A stretch of 64,000 nt of DNA, taken from Callorhinus ursinus (lineage: Eukaryota > Chordata > Mammalia > Carnivora > Otariidae). The position numbers and the translations under genes were made by a program. Position 1 is the stretch's first letter. The number at the start of each line of letters is the position of its first letter. Shown one piece after another: positions 53,690-63,262 of this stretch. The DNA lies in the NCBI RefSeq assembly GCF_003265705.1, contig NW_020312785.1, positions 135,593,376 to 135,657,375 on the forward strand. The letters are read 5' to 3'. The notes beneath the pieces are model-generated. The model saw only the letters and a list, made by a program, of their open reading frames with translations, did not search any database and was not told where the DNA came from.

Positions 53690-54460
53690 CTGCCCCTGGT
53701 TCCTGGCACAGAGCCCCTAAATTCAATTTCCTGGGTGATAGCAAGGTCTTTTGTTCTAAGGAGGCAACTCTTGGTAGGCTCCTGGATGGGGGGCTGGTCA
53801 CCGGAAAGACCAAGCCATGATTAGAAGCTTAGAACTTTCAGCCTAAGCTGCAGCTGGGAACAGGGACTGAGTATGAGTTAATGATCAGTCATGCCTACCT
53901 GATGGAAGCCTCCATAAAAATTCCAAAAGTATGAGGCTTGGAGAGTTTCTACGTCGGTTGAACACATCCATGTGCCAAGACGCTGGTGCACCCCAATTCC
54001 ACAGGGACAGAAACTCCTGTGCTCGGGATCCTTCCCAGACCTCACCCCCCTATATATATCTCTTCATGTGGTTGTTCATCTGTATCCTTTATCATGTCCT
54101 TCTTTATTTAATAAGCCAGTAAACATAAGTATGTGTCTCTTTGAATTCTGTGACCTGTTCTAACAAATGATAGAACCTGAAGAGGGAGTTTCAGGAACCT
54201 CTGATTTATAGCCAGTGGGTCAGAAACACAGGTGACAAGCTGGGACACACAACCACTGGCATCGGGTGTGGGGGAACAAAATCTTGTGGGACTGAGCCCT
54301 TAACCTGTGGGGTCTGCACTAGCCCCAGTTAGTGTCAGAACTACACTGACTTGTAGAACATCGGCTGGTGTTGCCAATTGCTCACTGTGGGGAAAACCTG
54401 CCCAGCTGGGGTCAGAAGTGCTAAGAGTGTCGTAGTGACGTGAGAGTAAAGGAGACACAC
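53690..54460 (+). mobile_element. Long ERVL-type LTR (MER21-like; name uncertain)
   Basis: TTTTGTTCTAAGGAGGCAAC, GGCTGGTCACCGGAAAGACC, AAGCCATGATTAGAAGCTTA, GGAAGCCTCCATAAAAATTC, ATCTCTTCATGTGGTTGTTC, TTTAATAAGCCAGTAAACAT, TCTGATTTATAGCCAGTGGG, GGGACTGAGCCCTTAACCTG and GGGGTCAGAAGTG are all in the order of a well-known ~0.8-kb LTR. No internal viral gene beside it. Confidence 0.75.
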
Positions 54461-54884
54461 AGGAGACTTTCTTCTGTACGGATGGGGTCAATGTGAGGTG
54501 TAACCTGTATTCACACTATTGCCACACAGAGACGCCACTGCACCTGGTAAATCAAAATCCCTGTCATTCTTGGTGAGGATGTCTTGAATGACATCAATTT
54601 TGAATTATCAGATGCTTTCAGTGATGCATCTGTCACACACAGCATGGCCATGCAATAATCCTCATTTCCCTTTCCATGATCCAATATCAAGACAGTTCTT
54701 TCATAGCAAAGCAACTCTTGTCAAAATAGCTGTTACCTCTCACATCAAACTGCCAGTTTGAAGAAGCTGGGGTCAAAGAAAACAAGATTCCTCCTCTACT
54801 TCGCTCCACTTTTAATATGAAGTAGAGTAACAATGAGAGTGGTGATCATAAGGAATGAAAGAAAAAATGTGAAAATGTAAATCC
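54461..54884. other. Unique sequence, no gene seen
   Basis: No feature recognised. Confidence 0.35.
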
Positions 54885-55895
54885 CAAATTTACATTTCTA
54901 GCTTAGACGTCCAGCCCAAACTGAACTCCAAATTTATATGTGTAACTTCCTCCACTTGGAAGTCTAAGAGATACTGCAATCTCAAAATATCCAAAACTGA
55001 ATCCTTAAAATATTCACACTGTGTACATCCCTTCTCTGTTGATGGCCACGCCATCCTTCCAATTTTCTAATCCTTCCACTGGACAACAACTGGGGACTTT
55101 TCTCATTCTCTCCTGCCCACATCCAATTTGTCAGAAAACCCTTTTGGTTTCATCTTTAGGATATATTCATAATCTGACAGTTTCTCACCGTATTCACCAT
55201 CCCTGTCATAGCACCAACTACCAACTTCTTTCTTCTGGGCTATTGCCATATCCCACCCCACCCCCCCTTTCCAGCTGTGCCCCCTACAGTCCACTCTCAG
55301 CAAAACAACCAGGTGGTGCTTCTAAAACATGACTCAGATCATCTTCCTCTGCTCCAAAGCTGCCAGTGGCTTCCCATTTGCCTGACAGTAATCTCCAAAA
55401 TCTTCACAGTGGTCCCCACGGCTCTGGGGACCTCATCTCCTACCGCTCTCTCCCTCGTCACTTGGCTGAGCCACACGGGGCCTGCCTATTGTTCCTGGGA
55501 CAGGCAAGGCATTTTTGCCTGAAAATGCCCTGCTTAAAAATGTCCTTTCCTCCTTATTGCCCTTGGCTCACTCCCTCACTTCCTTTAAGTCTTTGTTCAA
55601 ATCTCACCTCTTCCGTGAGGCTGACTTTCCCCTATTTAATACCTCAACCTCCCACCTTGACACTCTGGATTCTTGTTCATTCTATTCTACTTTTTCTTTT
55701 GTTTTCTTTTTCTTTTTCTTTTTTTCACTCAGTGTTCAGTAGCTTTACTCATTTGCCATGTTTTTTCTCTCTCCCCACTTAGAATGCTAGCTCCGTGTGG
55801 ACAGGGATCTGCCTTGTTCATGGCTGTATGCCCAAGGCCAGAACAGTGACAGACACACAGCAGACCCTCAACACATATTTGTTGGCCAAAGAATT
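54885..55895 (+). mobile_element. L2 LINE, 3' kilobase
   Basis: ACTCAGATCATCTTCCTCTG, AGTGGCTTCCCATTTGCCTG, GGGACCTCATCTCCTACCGC, CTCACTCCCTCACTTCCTTT, AAGTCTTTGTTCAAATCTCA, CCACTTAGAATGCTAGCTCC and ACAGGGATCTGCCTTGTTCA follow L2 ORF2 end and 3' UTR in order. A CTTTTT-rich tract at 55690-55727 is inserted. The 138-codon frame 55366-55782 is partly an ORF2 remnant and partly pyrimidine tract. Confidence 0.88.
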
Positions 55896-56204
55896 TTAAG
55901 TAAAGGTAGCTCATCAAGCCAACCATTTCACCCAGGGTGAAACATCACACCCTGCAGAACCTCTTGGTTTTGAGAACAGAAGCATAATATTGCCAAGTAT
56001 TTCTGCTGAGTCCCGACCATGAACGTGATCTTATGTCCCTAGTTCTGCTGACTCTCCCACCAGTTAAGCTCTCCTTCTCTTTAAATTCTAAGCAGCATAA
56101 CAGTTCCTTCTATATTTTGTAGGATTTCAGTTTAAATCTCTGTTGATGGCACATTCTTCTTTGAACTAGAGGTATCTTTATACTAGTCACCTGCCCCTAC
56201 TTTA
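55896..56204. other. Unique sequence, no gene seen
   Basis: No feature recognised. Confidence 0.35.
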
Positions 56205-56495
56205 GAGTTTTTGAACTCTGGGTAGCACCCCATTAGTGGGTCATGAAATCATTAGGGTTTATGTTTGTAATTTTTACAATATGGAAGAGAAAGAGATTAG
56301 AAATAGAATAGAATAGAAATGAAACATAAATAGAATAAAATAGAAAATACCAAGTCAATTAAATATATAATAGGGGCAAATATTTATTTAATGATACTTT
56401 TGTCTCATATGTATATCCATGTATTGGCTTGTGATATAAATAGTATTTGTAACGTTGCATTTCTGTCAAAAAAAGTTTGAAAAACACTCCCCTAT
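56205..56495. mobile_element. hAT-type MITE with GAATA repeats
   Basis: CCCCATTAGTGGGTCATGAA, AATAGAATAGAATAGAAATG, ATATGTATATCCATG and AAAAAAAGTTTGAAAAACAC follow a Charlie-type order. The GAATA microsatellite is part of the element. Confidence 0.65.
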
Positions 56496-56749
56496 TTGAC
56501 TTTCAGGTCCATGAAGGCAAAGAAAGGTCTCCCTCATCTTTCTATTCTTTATTGGGCTAACATACTGCCTTGTAAGTAGCCTAAGAATATGATTTGAATT
56601 GAATTGATCGTCTGGACTTCAGAACTTTTCTTTTCATTAAAAAATATTTATGTAATAATATATGGCTGACATAAACACCTATTTAAATGAAGCTACTACC
56701 CCAAAAGTGATGATGTAGAGGCAATCCCAGATACCAGCCTGTTACTGGA

Positions 56750-57065
56750 AATCCTCGCATCCTATATACCACCGCTGCTCTAAATGTGGTGGTGACACCA
56801 ATCATGGTGTGCAAACATTTTTGTCACGAATCTACAGAGAGATCATTGAGAGTAAACATTAGGGAATTCTATATAATTTGACACAGTAATTGTATGTCTA
56901 TTAAATCTAACAATAAAAAATGGAGATTATATTTTTAAATTTTCATTGCGTTTTTCTGGTAATTCATTTTTATTGTGTTTACCAAAACATGGGTTCACGG
57001 TGGCTGGGAAATTAACAAAACACCTGATCCTTCACAAAGATAGTTTGAGAAGTACTATTTTACAA
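56750..57065. mobile_element. hAT-like MITE remnant
   Basis: TATGTCTATTAAATCTAACA and GTTTTTCTGGTAATTCATTT parallel 7400-7490; the right end TAGTTTGAGAAGTACTA looks like a Charlie terminus. Confidence 0.45.
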
Positions 57066-57504
57066 TATAAGTGGAAGATGTTCATTTTCAAATTATCAAA
57101 AGCACAGATTTCTTCCTAAAGTTCTATGATTGTTGTTGCTGGCAGAAATTGTCTCATGTAGCCTGGCCCTGGTTGAAGTCACAGTGTATATTTGTTATCA
57201 CTTTGTAGATTATATTCATGTATTTTTCCCGGAATATCCATGTCTCTTGCTTAGTGACCTCCAGATCTGTGTGATTGTGGCCCCTGTACTAGTAAATTCT
57301 TTTGAGAATATTCTGCCATATATGTATTTATGGACATAAATCACGTACATATTTATTATGCTTAAACAAGAGGTACGTTATAAGACACACATTAAAAATA
57401 GAAAGATTGAGATGAAACAAACATTCATGGAAGTTCTGGGTCAGTATTTTCCTCCTGTCCTCTTAGGATGCACATACTCCCACTTCAGAGATCCCTACTC
57501 TATG
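57066..57504. other. Unique sequence, no gene seen
   Basis: No feature recognised. Confidence 0.35.
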
Positions 57505-57715
57505 CCTGCGGCAGCAAACTTTTTCTGGAAAGGTGTGGATAATAAATATTTTCAACATTCAGTCTTTGTTGCAACTGCTCAGCTTTCTTTTTGTACATGA
57601 AAGCAGGCATAGACGATATGTTACAAGATGGGTGTGGCTGTGTTTCAAAAATCTTTATAAAAAGAGGTGGCAAATCAGATTTGACTCAAGAGCCATAGTT
57701 TGCTGATCTTTCTTC
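57505..57715. mobile_element. hAT-Charlie MITE (MER1-like)
   Basis: GCAGCAAACTTTTTCTGGAA, GATAATAAATATTTTCAACA, AGCAGGCATAGACGATATGT, GGTGTGGCTGTGTTTCAAAA and AGCCATAGTTTGCTGATC form inverted-arm order typical of this family. Confidence 0.78.
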
Positions 57716-58580
57716 TGGACTCTAGAGAAAACTGCAAATCCAGACCCACTCTCCCAGAAAGTACGAGTTGCTCTATATGGAACAGCAGGAGAAATCAAGT
57801 TCCAGTTTCTGATTCATTTTGTTTTAAATCCAAACAGAAGTATTTTATGGATGAGGAGGCAAAGGCCCAGAGAGGTGACATTCCCTATGATCTCAACAAG
57901 GAAATTTTGTTGTGTATAATTACAAGGTATGCCCACTAACCATATCACCTTGCACTTATCATAGAACTATTACATTTCATAGTAACCATATTAAATTGTC
58001 TTATTGATAAAGACCGTTGCGTCTCAGCAAATTGTAGTTTCCTATTGATGGTACTTTCCTCAGACTTTACATCATTTCATTAGAAAATATTACATTCATG
58101 GCTCAGAAAGCCCAGCTGAATTACTTCTAACTAGTTGGATGCTTGAAAGAACTCAAAGGGAGAGGTAAAAAGAACACCAGCCATTTGCTTTCAGGAAAAG
58201 CTCAAAAATTGGCAAGAATTCAGATTACAAAGGGAAGAAATTCTCAGGAGTTTCATTTCAGTAGCTGTACCAGGTATTAATGATCCGCCTAGGTGTTGTT
58301 TAAGCATGCACAGTCAATACATTATGCAAACAGCACCCAGCCAACAGCAAAGGGCTTTCACACACACTGCACTTAAGACACAAAGTCATGGTTAATTCAT
58401 GGCCAGGGATACAACTTATGTGAGCAGTAAATAAAGGCTTGCCCTAAGGGTCAGCAGATCAAGGAGGATGTTGCTACACTAGACGTGCTCAAGGACATAA
58501 GCTTTCACCTCTTTATTTGTTCTGCTTCTGAATTTAGGCCAAAACCCGGCACAGGATGGACAAAGTTGGTGGAGTGAATG
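57716..58580. other. Unique sequence with a MIR scrap
   Basis: GATGAGGAGGCAAAGGCCCA (57850) is a MIR core fragment. 58180-58430 is non-repetitive and could be regulatory. A GAATGAATGAATG tail at 58576 suggests an L2 end. Confidence 0.4.
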
Positions 58581-60099
58581 AATGAATGCCAACGCTGCTA
58601 AAGATGGTTACAGAGATTTCTTAAAGTTGTTCTCATTGCTTTCACTTTTTCATTTCTCCTTTTATGTCATTAAGTTGACTGAAGAAGAGGGTGAGAAAGA
58701 ATCTCATGCGAGCAATCTAGATCATCATCGGTTTCATGGAAAGGGAATTAAAAGTCCAGAGATACAAAATTACTGGGCCAAGACTGTGTAGCAACTGGTA
58801 AAGACTTTACAAATAGATAAAATTTCCAGACGTTTTCTCACATTTTTACAGTGTCTTTTCAAAAGCCAAACTCATTATTCTAAGAACGCATCCAGACTAT
58901 GGAAGATTTCCAAATTTACTCTGTCTTTAAACCCAAACATAAGAGGCTTTGCTTTGTAACTCTATTCAAATTCCAAGGGGATGGGCAATACAATTCATGG
59001 GTCACCCATCCCCAAAGAGCTTATAGACATTCCTGCTGGGGTACCCCATTCTCACCCTTCTGTGACCCAGAAGTCTCCCCAGTGAGAACTGATTTTAAGT
59101 GGGTGGGAAGAGGAAAGACTCATTCTTCTCTATCCCCAATTTCTCTACTGAAGGATAGTTTCTTGAAATTCCTTTTTACAAAGGACCACAATTTTTATTC
59201 CATAAAAATACTTAAAATGCAAGTATCTCTGGAAGAGAGAAAACAAAACTGTTGACTTAGATTCACACCAAGGGGTAAACAGCTTATCAGATCTTTTCCA
59301 GAGAGTAGCTTCTCATAGCTATAGACTCCATGGAGAGAAAAGGCAGTGGGGAAAAGTAAAGCAAATGTTGCCTAATTTACATTTTTCCTTGAGGCTGCCC
59401 TGCCTCTGAATTTAGTGGAGTCTCTACCAGATCAATTTCCAGGGATTTGTTCTGAATACTTGCAACTCCAGCGCCAGTTCCATTTCTGGGACTCACTACC
59501 TGAACTTCTCCCTTCTCCTTTACCAGCTTGCTTCATGCTCCCAGAAGTCACACCACCAAATGCAATTTTGGTTTTGTCATGCTCTATCTCAATGAAGCTC
59601 CTTTGTGGATGGGATAAAATACTTAACAAGAATCTTTTTAGGTAACTGTAACCCAGCTGACTAGAAAAGGACTCAGGTTTTCACTAAGACATGCTACCAG
59701 TTGGTTGCACTGGCAGCAGGCTCTGAGATGAATACCTTTGGCGGGAGCTTTATCAGATAGTATTCTCAGAATCATCACCCCTGGGAGGTGGAGGGGAGCA
59801 GGGTTGGGCAGAGAGAGAAGTTGAACTACAGTGCAGTTATAGCAAAGGTCTTAGCCAACCCAACAGGGAGATCCAGAACTGAGATGGCCCTTCAGGATTG
59901 TCCTGAATTCAGACAGGAGAACTGCCTCACCCATAACCCATCCTTGAACAGCCATTGAATGAGGTCTGTGCCTGAGAAGGAGGCACAATGTTGGAGAGAT
60001 GTTGCGCAAGGCAGTTCTCGTCAGTGGAAGGCACGTCCCAAAGAGACCTATCAGCTGAGGGCCATCAGCAATCAAGACTCCCAGCGGAGATGGCTGTGA
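58581..60099. other. Unique sequence, no gene seen
   Basis: About 1.5 kb without a named repeat. Frames up to 118 codons (58899-59255) lack recognisable domains. Confidence 0.4.
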
Positions 60100-60290
60100 G
60101 AGAGGACTGTAAGTTACTTGAGTTTTCTCAGCTTGACTGTGCCTTGATTTCTTCATTGGAAAAATGGAAATGATAATATGACTAACCTCAGGATTGTTTA
60201 TGAGAATCCAATTAGGTAATACATGAAAATAATCATATCAAGGCCACTACCATAGTGGCTGGTGTTAAAATGTTAGCTGTTAGGATTGGC
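60100..60290 (+). mobile_element. MIR SINE
   Basis: TGTAAGTTACTTGAGTTTTC, GTGCCTTGATTTCTTCATTG, GAAAAATGGAAATGATAATA and CCACTACCATAGTGGCTGGT in MIR order. Confidence 0.8.
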
Positions 60291-61031
60291 TATGTGACCG
60301 CACAAAACTCACTCACAGCAATGGGCTTTGCCTCGGGACAAAGGTGGAGGATAATAGTGTTTGGGGATAGATATGGCTAAATTGAATTGTGGACTAAGTG
60401 CACTGCAGACAGGGTTGCATAGGGTTTAAAATGTTAGTTTTAGCTTTTAATGTCACTTAGAAAATTCACTTATTAAGAGGATCTTACTCCCCATTCTCTG
60501 TTATGAAGATTGGGAGGGGCAATACATTTCCCCTTTGTCAGCTAGTAGTTTAAACAGTGAATTGTCACCCATAATTTTAAGGGCTAATTTATATAAGGGA
60601 ACTTATTTTTCCCCTTGTCCCTTAGCTTACACTTTAAATGGAGATTGAAAAAAGACATCAGACTCTAATTACAAAGATTTATATTGTAAATTCTAATAAC
60701 GAAGACTACTGCCTTGTAAAAATTAACACTGTTAGCCTGCAAATTAAGTGTTGGTAAGGGGGAAAATTGGTATCAAAAAAGAGAGAAGCCAATTTCAAAG
60801 TCTGCAGGAAGAATTTTCCAAAAATCAACAGTCTTTTATTTATATGTAACAACATTGAACAGGTAACTCAGAAATTTTGCCCTGCATGTCTTTATATTGA
60901 ATATCAATTAGCCTTATGTTGATTTGAATCATTTGTGTCTGTTGATGAATTTCTTTTTAAGGAAGTGACCTTTTCTTAAGAATGTATTCTTATCTTCTGA
61001 ATGTAAAAATCTCTACCTTCTGGTGCCACTT
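60291..61031. other. Unique AT-rich sequence
   Basis: No repeat or exon recognised. 60420-60960 is a non-repetitive AT-rich stretch that could be conserved non-coding DNA. Confidence 0.35.
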
Positions 61032-61053
61032 AAAAAAAAAAAAAAAAAAAAAA
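61032..61053 (+). repeat. A22 homopolymer
   Basis: Twenty-two A without an obvious SINE or LINE body on either side; origin unclear. Confidence 0.95.
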
Positions 61054-61583
61054 GACTCCCAGCAGATGGAGAAGTAAGTGCTTCGGGACTGGAGGGGGAT
61101 CTTCATGGGGGGGGAGCCATGGCATCCACTACAATAAGTCACTGCCCCTTTAACTACATGCTTTGAACCAGGGCTCAGCAAAATGGAGAATAGTTCATTA
61201 TTTTGTTAGAAATTTCACCAAGATCTATTCTTTTCAGAAAATTATGTCACCCACAGTAATGTCATCTATGGTGTTTGAGCTGCCAGTTCAACACAATGGG
61301 ACCAATCTGCATTTGGAACTGTCATGTTGATAATAACTCAATGCAAGCATCTGCCTGCTTCACTGTAAGTGTGGTCAGACCCACAAATTAAAATGTTTGA
61401 AATGCATATTATCATAAATTACTTTTCTCTTCTTTCTACTTTATATTTCAGTTAAAAATAGGTGCATAAGTAATAATACTCATATAAATTTTATTTCAGG
61501 AGAGTGAAGGAAGCATTATATTTCATATGAAAGGAGAGAATTAGATTTGAAAACATAATTTAGGATGAGAACTTGCCCTAGAG
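61054..61583. other. Unique sequence, no gene seen
   Basis: A G8 run lies near 61108. No feature recognised. Confidence 0.35.
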
Positions 61584-61753
61584 TAATTCTCAAGCCTGGC
61601 TACCCATTAAAATCATCTAGGAAGCTGAAAAACATCCTGATGTCCAGGCCATACCCCAGAGCAATTAAATCAGAACCTCCAGAGGTAAAACCCGGGCATG
61701 TCTTATTTTTGAAACTCTCCGAAGAATTGCAATGTACAGATACAGACTGAAAA
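61584..61753. mobile_element. MER20-like hAT MITE
   Basis: TCTCAAGCCTGGCTACCCAT, TAAAATCATCTAGGAAGCTG, CAATTAAATCAGAACCTCCA and GGCATGTCTTATTTTTGAAA follow MER20. Confidence 0.72.
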
Positions 61754-61768
61754 CTCTGTGCCCTAGCA

Positions 61769-61955
61769 CAGTGGTTCCCAAACTTGAGATGTTTCACAGT
61801 CACCTAGAGAGTTCCTTAAACTATAAACTGCTGGATCTCACCTCCAGAGTTTCTGATCCAGTAGCTCTGGGATGGGGTTGATAATTTGCTTTTCTAATCA
61901 GTTCCCAGGTAATGCTGATTATGTTGGTTCTGGGACCACACTTTGAGAAACAGGG
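61769..61955. mobile_element. hAT-Charlie MITE with readable termini
   Basis: Starts CAGTGGTTCCCAAACTTGAG and ends GGGACCACACTTTGAGAAAC. Both arms are present (AGTCACCTAGAGAGTTCCTT; GTTCCCAGGTAATGCTGATT). It lies 15 bases right of the preceding MITE. Confidence 0.82.
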
Positions 61956-62659
61956 TTCTGGAGGCTTTGTCTGTCTGACCAGAGTCCCCACCACATTAGC
62001 AACTCCCCTCCAATTTCTCCCTGGTCCCCACCTTCCCCCACTCTACTAAACATGTTATAAAATCTTTTTAAAAATTTCCCTTTATCAACATTTGGAAACA
62101 CACTTTCTCTGCTCTACACAGTTATTTCCAAATCCTATATCGCTCCATCCCCTGAGTAGCATCCACCAGCCATCAGGTAAGATGACCTCTAACTTCTTCC
62201 ATTATTTTTTCATCTCCTTTTATCCTGAATCTCTTTATGATTGTAGGCATGATTCTACAGATTATGGGACTAGAAACATTCCTTTGAAACAGCATAATTG
62301 CCTCTGTTGCACATGTCAATCCCATTTACTCTGTTGGAAAGCAAATGCACTCACCTGTGTCTTTTCACATTTGCTGTTTTTTATCCTGAGATGGTCCAGT
62401 TGCGGCTGTTCTTCTCTGTTATACAGCATTCTGCTGCCAGCACCTAGAAATGTATCACATTTGTCATGACTCACATCAAGCAACATCAGTAAATAACACA
62501 AAGATGGGCAGTGGTAAATTGGCAGCCGTCCTTTCTTAGTTCCCCTTAAAATCAGAATATTTCACAGGTGGATTTAAAATAAGATTTGTTTAATCCCTGC
62601 ATCCTTGCAATCCTTTCAATAGGACAAAGATTTTCTAAAACTTGTATTAAGACTTGTTA
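61956..62659. other. Unique sequence, no gene seen
   Basis: The 125-codon plus frame 62092-62469 shows no domain. No named repeat. Confidence 0.4.
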
Positions 62660-62848
62660 GGGGCACCTGGGTGGCTCAGTCATTAAGCGTCTACTTTCAG
62701 CTCAGGTCATGATCCCAGGACCCCTGGATTGAGCCCCGCATCGGGCTCCCTGCTCGGCAGGAAGCCTGCTTCTCCCTCTCCCACTCCCCCTGCTGTGTTC
62801 CTGCTCTCACTATCTCTACCTCTGTCAAATTAATAAATAAAATCTTAA
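62660..62848 (+). mobile_element. CAN-SINE (SINEC)
   Basis: GGGGCACCTGGGTGGCTCAG head, CCCAGGACCCCTGGATTGAG core, CAAATTAATAAATAAAATCT tail running into a TA repeat. No clear target-site duplication is visible, possibly because the tail has been rewritten by the microsatellite. Confidence 0.93.
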
Positions 62849-62883
<35 letters not shown>

Positions 62884-62886
62884 TAA
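62849..62886. repeat. (TA)n microsatellite
   Basis: TATATATATATATATATGTA and TATATATATATATATATA, directly continuing the SINEC A-tail. Confidence 0.95.
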
Positions 62887-63262
62887 ACCCAAAATGGAGT
62901 CACTTGAGCTAAGACCCATATCAGCAAACCAAGACTTAGTATCTAACCTAATTGCAATTTCAGCCTCTCCCAGGAATGTGACCTTCAACCAGTCAATCTG
63001 GAACTACCTGATCAGCACTAGTGAGGTAATCTGCTTGGTAGACACATCCCACCCACTGCCAGTTTTCCAAAGGAACGTGGGCTTGCCACAAATGATCCAC
63101 TCTTTGTCTCACTCCCTTTCTGCTTATAAAAGCCTTCTGTTTTGTATACTTCCTTGGAGTTCCTTTCTATCTGTTAGATGGGATGCTGGCCAATTCATGA
63201 ATTGTTGAATAAAGCAAATAAGATTTTTACACTTTACTCAGTTGAATTTTGTTTTTTAACCA
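62887..63262 (+). mobile_element. ERV1-type LTR with promoter and poly(A) signals
   Basis: The left part (ACCCAAAATGGAGTCACTTG) and the right part (ATGGGATGCTGGCCAATTCA, TGAATTGTTGAATAAAGCAA, CAGTTGAATTTTGTTTTTTA) look like the U3 and R/U5 of an ERV1 LTR. TATA-like GCTTATAAAAGCC lies at about 63122-63134 and AATAAA at about 63209. The left end has probably been displaced by the SINEC/TA repeat. No internal viral gene is present. Confidence 0.65.

Noticed and set aside
61032..61053. A22 run considered as the tail of a retroposed gene or SINE
   Set aside because: No SINEC, L1 or recognisable mRNA-like body precedes it and no target duplication is visible.
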